From assembly GCA_026002025.1 (NCBI GenBank), contig BOAU01000100.1, positions 1 through 6,246 of the forward strand: a stretch of DNA of 6,246 nt, read 5' to 3'. Positions 1 through 5,660 of the stretch are shown piece after piece (position 1 is the stretch's first letter; the number at the start of each line of letters is the position of its first letter). A program made the position numbers and the translations under genes. A model generated the notes under the pieces. That model saw only the letters and a list, made by a program, of their open reading frames with translations. It did not search any database and was not told the origin of the DNA. The stretch is from Spirochaetia bacterium (lineage in GTDB: Bacteria; Spirochaetota; Spirochaetia; Treponematales; Breznakiellaceae).

Positions 1-780
1 TTGTGTTAAAAATGGTCCCCCCCCCCCCCCCCCCGTTTTCTTCAGAAAAAACCGATTCCACCCGGCGATCCGCGCCTCGCGGAAAGAGGCGGCCAGCATG
101 AGAAAATTTTCAGCATTGCCGCTTACCGCCGCCGTTATTCCCGGATCCCGGAACCGGGCCGCAAGAGAAGAACCGTCCCCATGCAGAAGAACCAACAGGC
201 TAAATTCATTCTGTAACAGGCGATAACAATCTGGATCATCCAAAAATACCTCCAGGCGTTTGGAGGCTTCATGGGAGGATAAAATAAAAAGCACAAAACA
301 GGCCGGCATCTTCTGAGTCAGGACAAGAGGGGAAAAATCCCGGGGTATTTTTCCCTCCGTGATAAATTTCCGGACTGTTTTTTCCACAAGATTTTTCCTG
401 GTTTTTTCCGCTTCCCTGACAGCGCCGGAAACGGCGGCCAGTAATTCATTCTTGTCTACCGGCTTGAGAATATAGGAATCAGCCTGATAGACAAGGGCCT
501 TCCGGGCGTATTCAAAATCGTCATACCCGCTTAAAACAATAATTTCCGGGCAATTGTCGGGCATTTTTTCCCTGAGGGCGGCCATTAAGGCTATTCCGTC
601 CATCCGCGGCATACGTATATCGGTAACAAGAACAGCGGGATTTTCCTTTATGGCAAGTTCCAGAGCTTCAATGCCGTTTTTTGCTTCCAGAAAAGTCAGG
701 CCGGGAATAGATTCGGAAAGGATCTTCCGTATCCCCGCGCGAATATTTTTTTCATCATCAACAATCAGTACAGCAGGCAT
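1..780 (-). CDS. YesN-type response regulator, 3' end outside window
   Basis: N-terminal 260 residues of a response regulator; the frame is open to the window edge. A receiver domain fills about residues 1-118: acidic pair D8/D9 in LIVDDE, phosphoacceptor D54 in TDIRMPRMDG, switch Ser84 in LSGYDDFEYA, and the conserved Lys106-Pro107 in DSYILKPVDK. The SGYDDFEYA and YILKPV wording is typical of YesN-type regulators, which carry an AraC-type helix-turn-helix at the C-terminus of a protein of about 500 residues; that DNA-binding part would lie beyond position 1. Residues 119-260 are the weakly conserved inter-domain region, beginning with a charged helix. The start ATG has an AGGAG at 788-792 spaced 7 nt, and follows the kinase stop by 2 bp, so the pair is surely co-expressed. 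Expected to be phosphorylated by the adjacent YesM-like kinase and to act as a cytoplasmic transcription regulator. Residues 250-255 are a Gly run encoded by a poly-G tract (see repeat at 17-34). Receiver assignment is firm; the AraC output domain is inferred. Confidence 0.93.
   Translation of the reverse strand, partial: MPAVLIVDDEKNIRAGIRKILSESIPGLTFLEAKNGIEALELAIKENPAVLVTDIRMPRMDGIALMAALREKMPDNCPEIIVLSGYDDFEYARKALVYQADSYILKPVDKNELLAAVSGAVREAEKTRKNLVEKTVRKFITEGKIPRDFSPLVLTQKMPACFVLFILSSHEASKRLEVFLDDPDCYRLLQNEFSLLVLLHGDGSSLAARFRDPGITAAVSGNAENFLMLAASFREARIAGWNRFFLKKTGGGGGGPFLTQ
17..34. repeat. 18-base homopolymer C tract (poly-G on coding strand)
   Basis: Eighteen consecutive C on the plus strand, inside the response regulator gene. 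On the coding strand the run is read as the last base of Thr249 followed by a stretch of Gly codons (250-255). With 18 bases the frame stays open through to the window edge. With 17 or 20 bases it would read GAC CAT TTT TAA and stop at once; with 19 it is open over the few bases that remain. The tract is either a genuine slippage-prone sequence or a sequencing/assembly artefact; the window alone cannot tell. Confidence 0.9.
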
Positions 781-782
781 TA

Positions 783-2528
783 TTAATCTCCTGCCTGTTT
801 CAGGGGAACCGGAACGCGGACAACTGTTCCCTGCCCCTGAATACTGCTTATGTCCAGTTTCCATCCCGACCCATAAAATACGGTAAGCCGTTCCTGAATG
901 TTCCGCAGCCCAATATGTCCCGGAGCGTCTTCTTCAATGCCGCTGTTTATCTTTTCTTTTATTTTCTCGAGCAATTCTCCGGGAATCCCCGGCCCGTAAT
1001 CCTTTACGCTTATCAGTAAAATGCCCTTTTGGCGTTCTGTTTCGGCGTATATATCAATTTGGGCATTTTCTCCCGAAGGTTCTATAACATGATGAAAAAC
1101 ATTTTCTATCAAAGGCTGAATAAGCATTTTCGGAATCTTGAGATCCATGCAGTCTTTTTCAATATAATCGTTGACGGTGATGGCATAGTCATTCCTTACA
1201 TTGAGAAGATCAATATAAGAATGTATATAAGCAAGTTCTTCCCTGAGCGGAACTACCCGCTGCCTTATTCTTAAACAATACCGGAGCATTTTCCCCAACA
1301 GGGTGATGCTGTGTACAATGTCATGGGCATTACGCAGTTCCGCCTGCATCTTCACCGTTTCCAGTACATTATAGAGGAAGTGAACATTTATCTGGTTCTG
1401 CATTGCCCGTATTTCCGTTTCAGCCACAAGCTGCTGTTCTTTGGTTATGATTGAATCAAGATTCCGGATACGTCCAACCATTTCGGTAAAAACCCGGGCC
1501 ATCTCGGCGACCTCATCATTTCCTTCAACGCCCAAAGTAATATCCATATTCCCGTGCTGGAGTTTTCTCATCCCATCGGTGATAAGGTAGATACGGTTCG
1601 TCAGTCTGCCGGTGGCAAAACGGATAATAAGAAAAAGAAGCGCCGTAGAAGTTATTATGCCGAAAGCGGCAAGAAGCCTGAAATAACCAATGCTCTGCAG
1701 GGTTGTCTCCGCAAGGCAGTCATGAATCAGAAACAGATCGGAACCGGGAACCGCGCGCCAGAGGAACAGATGTTCGATGCGGTTTTCCCTGACGCTGATC
1801 ATACCTTCATCACCGGAACCTCCGGATCGGATCCCGGCGCGGATACTTTTCTCCAGAAAAGCTGAAAGGACATTCCCCTTGCCGGCCATAACCGCATCCT
1901 TAGTCAAAACAAAATCCGCCGGCAAAGGATCGCCGTATGAATCACTGCTATTTATAGAGGGGAAAAAATCGGCCATGGAGATAAGAATTTGTACGGAACC
2001 GATATGTCTGTTGCTGATCAAAAATTCATCGGAATATGAAACCACCGGCAGTATATCCATCTTCAACGTAGTTTTCAGGGCCGTATGAAAATCGTAGCTC
2101 CATCCATCGCCGGAACCGGAAAGAACACTCCTCTCTTCCCGGTAAAATATAGGCCAGCGTTCGGGGATGTTTTCATCGGCGATAAAAATTCTGATTCCGT
2201 AAAGCATGGGGAAACTTAACTGAAGCCGTTCCAGCTCATTAGCTATGGTACGGGTTTGATATATAACCGAAATCCTGTCTTTTTTGTCAGTAAAAAGAAA
2301 AAGATCGGCCATGGCGGGATTTACCGAAATGGTATTTCTCACCTTTTTGACAACCTCGATACAGTCAAGGACATGTCTGGTATCCGCTTCCAGGTTTCTC
2401 CGCTCCTTTTCTATAACCCTGTTGTATTCAATCTTCCTGAATATTTCGGTGGCGATAAAGATCATCAGACCCAGCGGGATTGACACTATAATGGTATAAA
2501 TCAATACCAGCCGCCGGGAAAATACCAT
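783..2528 (-). CDS. YesM-type sensor histidine kinase
   Basis: 581-residue membrane histidine kinase of the YesM/LytS (His_kinase PF06580 plus HATPase_c) type, the usual length for this family. Order: short cytoplasmic N-terminus; TM1 about 7-27; extracytoplasmic sensor about 28-283, probably Cache-like; TM2 about 284-303; HAMP about 304-360; helical linker; phosphoacceptor motif NVHFLYN with His383; ATPase domain with N-box PLIENV (Asn476), G1 box DYGPGIP (Asp510) and G2 box GHIGLRNIQERL (537-548). It should autophosphorylate on His383 in response to an extracellular ligand and pass the phosphate to D54 of the regulator that starts 2 bp downstream of its stop. The ligand is unknown; YesM-type kinases often sense carbohydrates and control nearby transport or catabolic genes. 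Odd point: the motif normally reads NPHFLYN, and here Pro is replaced by Val382. The start is slightly uncertain because the strong Shine-Dalgarno is too far upstream (see 2529-2552). Confidence 0.95.
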   Translation of the reverse strand: MVFSRRLVLIYTIIVSIPLGLMIFIATEIFRKIEYNRVIEKERRNLEADTRHVLDCIEVVKKVRNTISVNPAMADLFLFTDKKDRISVIYQTRTIANELERLQLSFPMLYGIRIFIADENIPERWPIFYREERSVLSGSGDGWSYDFHTALKTTLKMDILPVVSYSDEFLISNRHIGSVQILISMADFFPSINSSDSYGDPLPADFVLTKDAVMAGKGNVLSAFLEKSIRAGIRSGGSGDEGMISVRENRIEHLFLWRAVPGSDLFLIHDCLAETTLQSIGYFRLLAAFGIITSTALLFLIIRFATGRLTNRIYLITDGMRKLQHGNMDITLGVEGNDEVAEMARVFTEMVGRIRNLDSIITKEQQLVAETEIRAMQNQINVHFLYNVLETVKMQAELRNAHDIVHSITLLGKMLRYCLRIRQRVVPLREELAYIHSYIDLLNVRNDYAITVNDYIEKDCMDLKIPKMLIQPLIENVFHHVIEPSGENAQIDIYAETERQKGILLISVKDYGPGIPGELLEKIKEKINSGIEEDAPGHIGLRNIQERLTVFYGSGWKLDISSIQGQGTVVRVPVPLKQAGD

Positions 2529-2552
2529 TCCCCTTGTAATTTGTCCCTCCTG
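2529..2552 (-). promoter_or_regulatory. Ribosome-binding region of the kinase gene; start ambiguous
   Basis: On the minus strand the kinase ATG (2526-2528) is preceded by AAGGGG only 1 nt away, too close to serve. A better AGGAGG lies 17 nt upstream, too far for that ATG but 5 nt ahead of an in-frame ATT (2538-2540), which would add four residues. Either the ATG is used with poor spacing, or a rare ATT start is used, or translation is coupled to the 45-aa ORF whose stop lies 29 nt before the ATG. The difference is four residues and does not alter the domain picture. Confidence 0.45.
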
Positions 2553-2557
2553 ATCTC

Positions 2558-2695
2558 CTACAGCTTCTCAATCTGTTGAGCCGTTAATCCCGTATAGGTA
2601 ACTATCTGGTCAATGGTGTCCTTTAGGCTATGCGCTATTTTCCACTGCTGCCGGTCATCTTCCAGACTTTCAAGAAATGATAATACTTCTTCCAC
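2558..2695 (-). CDS. Small ORF, 45 aa, possible tail of an Rpn-family protein
   Basis: GTG-started frame of 45 codons ending in TAG, immediately upstream of the kinase in the same direction. It has a GGAGGGG Shine-Dalgarno about 8 nt before the GTG and an in-frame TAA two codons upstream of the GTG, so it cannot extend far. The product is charged and helical: it begins VEEVLSFLESLEDD and ends with IVTYTGLTAQQIEKL. That TGL-x(3)-QIEKL ending resembles the C-terminal tails (TGLSxEEIExL) common in Rpn / PD-(D/E)XK putative transposases, a member of which lies at the right end of this window. It may therefore be the surviving 3' stub of such a gene, or a genuine small or leader peptide now placed in front of the kinase. 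No catalytic part is present. Coding-like composition and a good ribosome site support translation; function is unknown. Confidence 0.5.
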   Translation of the reverse strand: MEEVLSFLESLEDDRQQWKIAHSLKDTIDQIVTYTGLTAQQIEKL

Positions 2696-2726
2696 TCCTT
2701 AAACCCCTCCCAAGGTCTTATGCAAA

Positions 2727-2735
2727 AGTATATCA
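2727..2735 (-). promoter_or_regulatory. Candidate extended -10 promoter for small ORF, kinase and regulator
   Basis: On the minus strand the sequence reads TGATATACT: an extended -10 TG, one spacer base, and a -10 hexamer TATACT matching consensus at 5 of 6 positions. No good -35 is visible 16-18 bp upstream, as allowed for extended -10 promoters. Initiation would fall near 2720, about 25 nt before the GTG of the small ORF. It would let the two-component genes be expressed apart from the enzyme operon. Motif reading only. Confidence 0.35.
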
Positions 2736-2797
2736 CTTCTCTTTCATGCGTTTGTCGTGTTGTAGACCAGTTCTCTTGAAGTCGTGATGATTCTTCT

Positions 2798-2809
2798 TCA
2801 ATATATTGA
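2798..2809. repeat. 12-bp perfect palindrome TCAATATATTGA
   Basis: TCAATATATTGA equals its own reverse complement. It lies about 60-70 bp upstream of the candidate extended -10 promoter for the two-component genes and about 32 bp after the VOC stop. It is AT-rich, so chance is a real possibility. It lacks a T-run and is not terminator-like. It could be a binding site for a dimeric regulator. Confidence 0.4.
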
Positions 2810-2841
2810 TTGGGGCCACAAAGAAACTGCGTTGGATGTTC

Positions 2842-3273
2842 CTATTTCCCCGCGAGGCGCTTGGTCGCCTGGGCTTGCAGGCTGTCCGGTGGCAGTTCCA
2901 TAATTTCGATGGCGTTGCCGTCAGGATCGTGGGTCCAGCACTGGATGCACTTGGACTTGCCCAGTTTAAGCTCCGTGTCGATGGGCGCGCCCCTGGCGCG
3001 GATCTCTTCCAGAAACTTTGCGGCGTTATCCACCTGGTAGCAGATATGGGCGTGGCCGATTGTCCTCGGCTCTTTTTGGGCGCCCTCGACTCCGTCCGCA
3101 AAAATTTCCAGAAACTGATTCGGCGCAATATAGAGATAGATGGTCCCTGGCCCGCTGTTGTCTTCCTTCATCATGCGGAAGGCTTCCTTTAATCCCAGCA
3201 CGTTCTGATAGAAAGCCGCCGTCACTTCAACATCCTTCGCCCAAATGGCGCTGTGTCCAATTCCCGTAATCAT
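2842..3273 (-). CDS. VOC family (glyoxalase-fold) protein
   Basis: 143 residues, the usual size for a single-chain vicinal-oxygen-chelate protein with two beta-alpha-beta-beta-beta modules. Module one runs from GIGHSAI (His7) through FYQNVLGL to FLEIF (Glu56). Module two runs from GHAHICYQV (His76) to DPDGNAIEIMEL (Glu123). His7, Glu56, His76 and Glu123 sit where the metal ligands of glyoxalase I, epimerases and related VOC enzymes normally fall, so an active divalent-metal enzyme is plausible. The reaction is not readable from sequence: isomerase, epimerase, lyase and dioxygenase are all known in this fold. A tail of about 17 residues follows the last strand. AGGAG lies 5 nt before the ATG, and the gap to the upstream oxidoreductase is 12 bp, so it is the third gene of the operon and probably acts on a substrate or product of those dehydrogenases. 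Cytoplasmic; no signal peptide. Confidence 0.9.
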   Translation of the reverse strand: MITGIGHSAIWAKDVEVTAAFYQNVLGLKEAFRMMKEDNSGPGTIYLYIAPNQFLEIFADGVEGAQKEPRTIGHAHICYQVDNAAKFLEEIRARGAPIDTELKLGKSKCIQCWTHDPDGNAIEIMELPPDSLQAQATKRLAGK

Positions 3274-3278
3274 GATGT

Positions 3279-3292
3279 CTCCTTGTTATTTC
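3279..3292 (-). repeat. Intercistronic 14-mer, copy 1 (oxidoreductase/VOC junction)
   Basis: On the minus strand GAAATAACAAGGAG contains the last Lys codon, the TAA stop of the divergent oxidoreductase and the Shine-Dalgarno of the VOC gene. The identical 14-mer occurs at 4382-4395. Confidence 0.75.
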
Positions 3293-4374
3293 GCCGTAAC
3301 GTTGATCGCCTGCATCTGGGCCTTTACCGAAAGTTCAGCCGCCTTAAAACAGTGTTCCTGCGTCATGGCGTTTTCCGTGCGGTTAAGGCAGTCCAGGATG
3401 AGCTGGCCGAAGTAGGGGTAGCCCACCTTGCCGGACACGTTGTAATAGGTTTCCCCTTTCTGATTGGCCAGGAACAGATGCCCGCCGCCTGAATCTTTGA
3501 TGCCAACGTTCACGTATTTGCGCTGTTCAATATAACCTTCGGTTCCCAGGATGAAGGAGCGGCCGTCCCCCCAGGTCTGGAGACCGTCGGGGGTGAACCA
3601 GTCCACCCGGAAATACTGGGTTGCGCCATTGTCCCCGAGGAGGGTGGCATCGCCGAAGTCGTCCAGTTCAGGATAGTCGGGATGATTGTAGTTGCCGATC
3701 TTGCTGCTGAGCACCGTGGCGTCCTTTACACCGGCGTAGAACAGGAACTGCTCAATCTGATGGCTGCCGATGTCGCAGAGGATGCCGCCGTATTGGGCCT
3801 TCTTGTAAAACCAGTCCGGCCGGGATGAGGGCGCGCCCACGCGGTGGGGCCCCATACCCAGTACCTGGATCACCCTGCCGATGGCGCCCTGGGCGATAAG
3901 TTCCCCCGCAAAGACGGCGCTTTCCACGTGGAGCCGCTCGCTGTAGTAGCACATGTACTTTTTGCTTGTTTCCTTTACCTTGGCCTTTGCCGCTTCAAGT
4001 TGGGTCAGGGATGTAAGGGGGGCCTTGTCGGTAAAGTAATCCTTCCCCGCGGACATGGCCCGCAGACCCAGGGCGCAGCGCTCGGAGGTGATCGCCGCCC
4101 CGGCCACGAGCTTCACTTCCGGGTCATTCAAAATTTCGTCTTCACTGCGGGCCGCCTTGACGCCGGGGAATTTCGCGCAGAAGGCTTCCACCTTTTTGGG
4201 GTCCGGGTCATAGACGCTTTTGAGAACAGCCCCGGCCTCGGTAAGGCCGTTGCACATGCCGTAAATATGCCCATGATCCAGGGCAATGGCCGCAAAGGTA
4301 AACTCACCCTTTTTAACCACCGCATTCGGTTTGCCCTTGGGCGCGTAATTCATTCCATCAGAGGCGTTTGCCAT
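3286..4374 (-). CDS. Gfo/Idh/MocA family oxidoreductase, divergent cofactor loop
   Basis: 362 residues, normal length for NAD(P)-dependent sugar or polyol dehydrogenases of this family. An N-terminal extension of about 24 residues precedes the first Rossmann strand (FTFAAIAL, 26-32). The usual GxGxxG loop is replaced by ALDHGHIYG (31-39). The acidic end of strand two is probably Asp56 in VYDPDPKK. The family EKP motif appears as TDKAPL with Lys117 as the likely catalytic or cofactor lysine. The C-terminal domain carries GGILCDIGSHQIEQ, giving the conserved Asp201 and His205 pair. The DHGHIYGM wording looks like a recognisable subgroup rather than decay, as the rest of the protein is intact. 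The start is supported by AGGAG 7 nt before the ATG. It follows the other dehydrogenase by 14 bp and precedes the VOC gene by 12 bp. Likely cytoplasmic oxidation or reduction of a sugar-like substrate, identity unknown. Confidence 0.93.
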   Translation of the reverse strand: MANASDGMNYAPKGKPNAVVKKGEFTFAAIALDHGHIYGMCNGLTEAGAVLKSVYDPDPKKVEAFCAKFPGVKAARSEDEILNDPEVKLVAGAAITSERCALGLRAMSAGKDYFTDKAPLTSLTQLEAAKAKVKETSKKYMCYYSERLHVESAVFAGELIAQGAIGRVIQVLGMGPHRVGAPSSRPDWFYKKAQYGGILCDIGSHQIEQFLFYAGVKDATVLSSKIGNYNHPDYPELDDFGDATLLGDNGATQYFRVDWFTPDGLQTWGDGRSFILGTEGYIEQRKYVNVGIKDSGGGHLFLANQKGETYYNVSGKVGYPYFGQLILDCLNRTENAMTQEHCFKAAELSVKAQMQAINVTAK

Positions 4375-4381
4375 ATCATCG

Positions 4382-4395
4382 CTCCTTGTTATTTC
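4382..4395 (-). repeat. Intercistronic 14-mer, copy 2 (oxidoreductase/oxidoreductase junction)
   Basis: Identical to 3279-3292: GAAATAACAAGGAG, carrying the terminal Lys codon and TAA of the first oxidoreductase and the Shine-Dalgarno of the second. Both downstream genes thus have the same stop-to-ribosome-site arrangement, which fits coupled translation of one message. Confidence 0.75.
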
Positions 4396-5564
4396 TTTTT
4401 ATAATCGCTGCCCACGGTTATGTCACCGGAGAATTCCTGCACCGAGGCGGATTTCTGGTAGAAATGGGGCACATTTGCCATAATCCCCTGGACGGTGTAG
4501 AAGGGATCGTCCTTTTTAAGGGGGAGATCGATGGTCTTTCCTTCGGAACCGGCCTTGAAGATGGCGGTGATCAGCTCAATGGTCAGCCGACCGTCTTCTC
4601 CCTTGATAAGGAAGTCACTGTTGGTTTCTACGGCCTTCATCACATTATCGATCTGCCCGGTATGGCCGCTGTAGGGGAGATGGGGCAGGGCTTCGTAGTA
4701 GTCGGTAAGTTCCTTTTCAAGCTCCGTGTTCTCAATGGGGAAGCCGTTGGGCCTGGGGGTGGAGGCGTAGACCTTCCAGGGCGCGGAGATCCGGGCCTTT
4801 TCCCCCTGAAAGATAACCTGCTGTTCCTCGCCGTGGTGTATGACGGAACTGGTAACCTGGGCTAATGCGCCCTTTGCGCAGGCCCCGCCGCCGTACTGCA
4901 TCACCGCCACGGAGATGTCCTCCACCTCGGCGTTGTCGTGGGCGGCGTTGCTGATCATGGCGCTTACCTTTGAGGGCCGGCCCAGCATCCACCCCAGCAT
5001 GTCGATGTGGTGCACCGCATGGTTCAGGGTACAGCCGCCCCCTTCCTTTTCCCAGGTGCCCCGCCACCAGAGATCGTAGTAGGAATGGCCCCGCCACCAG
5101 AATGAATCGATCTGGGCATGGACCACCTTGCCGATTTTGCCGCTGTCCAGGGTCTTTTTAAGGTTCGTAATGGGGTCCCGGAACCGGTTCTGGGCAATGG
5201 GGGAAAAAATCTTGCCGCTTTCCTTTGCGGCCTTGATCATGGCATCGCATTCCTCCAGGGAAGCGGCCATGGGCTTTTCAACGATGACGTTCTTGCCCGC
5301 CTTAAGGAAATCAATGGCGATTTCCGCGTGAACATAGGGCGGGGTACAGATGCTTACAAGATCAATAGAAGGATCATCCAGAATATCCTTGTGGGATGAA
5401 AACACCTTTGCGTTGACGAGCTTATTCTCCTGCTTTTTCTGCTCCGCCTTTTCGGGGTATATATCGACCAGGTGGGTGATGGCGCACCGCTCTGGGAAAG
5501 CAAGATAGGCTTCCAAATGCATGCGGGAAATATTTCCGGTTCCGATAATCGCAATGTTTAACAT
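4389..5564 (-). CDS. Gfo/Idh/MocA family oxidoreductase, canonical
   Basis: 391 residues, within family range. The N-terminal Rossmann fold has GTGNIS (Gly8, Gly10) and Asp34 ending strand two in HLVDIYPEK, suggesting preference for NAD over NADP. CTPPYVHAE (73-81) and VEKPMA (Lys97 of EKP) are standard. The C-terminal substrate domain contains an aromatic stretch, FWWRGHSYYDLWWRG (155-169), followed by GGGCTLNHAVHHIDML, in which His185 and Asp188 match the family motif while Asn181 stands where many members have Asp. This Asn form also occurs in other family members from memory. Expected to oxidise or reduce a cyclic sugar or polyol with a nicotinamide cofactor in the cytoplasm. It is the first gene of the operon: AGGAG sits 5 nt before the ATG and a candidate promoter lies just upstream. 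Only low, family-level resemblance to the next gene is apparent, so this is not a recent tandem duplicate. The substrate cannot be stated. Confidence 0.95.
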   Translation of the reverse strand: MLNIAIIGTGNISRMHLEAYLAFPERCAITHLVDIYPEKAEQKKQENKLVNAKVFSSHKDILDDPSIDLVSICTPPYVHAEIAIDFLKAGKNVIVEKPMAASLEECDAMIKAAKESGKIFSPIAQNRFRDPITNLKKTLDSGKIGKVVHAQIDSFWWRGHSYYDLWWRGTWEKEGGGCTLNHAVHHIDMLGWMLGRPSKVSAMISNAAHDNAEVEDISVAVMQYGGGACAKGALAQVTSSVIHHGEEQQVIFQGEKARISAPWKVYASTPRPNGFPIENTELEKELTDYYEALPHLPYSGHTGQIDNVMKAVETNSDFLIKGEDGRLTIELITAIFKAGSEGKTIDLPLKKDDPFYTVQGIMANVPHFYQKSASVQEFSGDITVGSDYKKK

Positions 5565-5582
5565 GATTTCTCCTTTAAAGAC

Positions 5583-5612
5583 ATACTACCATACAATGAA
5601 TGGGGGCGTCAA
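5583..5612 (-). promoter_or_regulatory. Candidate sigma-70-type promoter of the oxidoreductase operon
   Basis: On the minus strand a -35 TTGACG (5607-5612, 5 of 6 matches) and a -10 TAGTAT (5583-5588, 4 of 6) are separated by 18 bp. Initiation would fall near 5576, giving a leader of only about 12 nt that begins at the AAAGGAG ribosome site. The short leader is unusual, but the -35 match and position are good. Motif reading only. Confidence 0.42.
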
Positions 5613-5616
5613 TGAA
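5594..5616. repeat. Paired direct repeat CAATGAA, 16-bp period
   Basis: The heptamer CAATGAA occurs at 5594-5600 and again at 5610-5616 on the plus strand (TTCATTG on the operon strand). The two copies overlap the -35 and the spacer of the candidate operon promoter. AraC-type regulators commonly bind direct repeats, so this is a possible site for the regulator encoded at 1-780. Chance is not excluded for a 7-mer. Confidence 0.35.
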
Positions 5617-5660
5617 GCGCTAAATCGATCCACCATCCATGCGAGTGCCCTATATAGCAT

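Larger units (their letters stand above)
2696..2841. other. Gap between VOC gene and small ORF
   Basis: About 146 bp without an accepted gene. It holds a perfect 12-bp palindrome (2798-2809), a candidate extended -10 promoter (2727-2735) and the Shine-Dalgarno of the small ORF. No hairpin followed by a T-run was found after the VOC stop, so read-through from the enzyme genes into the two-component genes is possible. One minus-strand frame (2635-2820) is open and moderately protein-like but has no start; it may be a decayed remnant. Confidence 0.6.

Noticed and set aside
554..886. 110-codon plus-strand frame across the regulator/kinase junction
   Set aside because: Antisense to two well-supported genes with intact motifs; Arg/Ser-rich shadow.
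2842..2900. Small inverted repeats at the 3' end of the VOC gene as a terminator
   Set aside because: Stems of 4-5 bp within coding sequence and no following T-run; not a credible intrinsic terminator.
2733..3128. 131-codon minus-strand frame overlapping the VOC gene
   Set aside because: Most of it lies inside the VOC gene in another frame and is rich in Arg, Ser and Pro, as out-of-frame translations are; only the tail lies in the gap and shows no recognisable similarity.
3844..4404. 186-codon plus-strand open frame opposite the divergent oxidoreductase
   Set aside because: Antisense shadow of a clear Gfo/Idh/MocA gene; no recognisable domain and no ribosome site.
4368..4865. 165-codon plus-strand open frame opposite the canonical oxidoreductase
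   Set aside because: Antisense shadow produced by biased codon use in a real gene; Gly/Val-rich and without family features.
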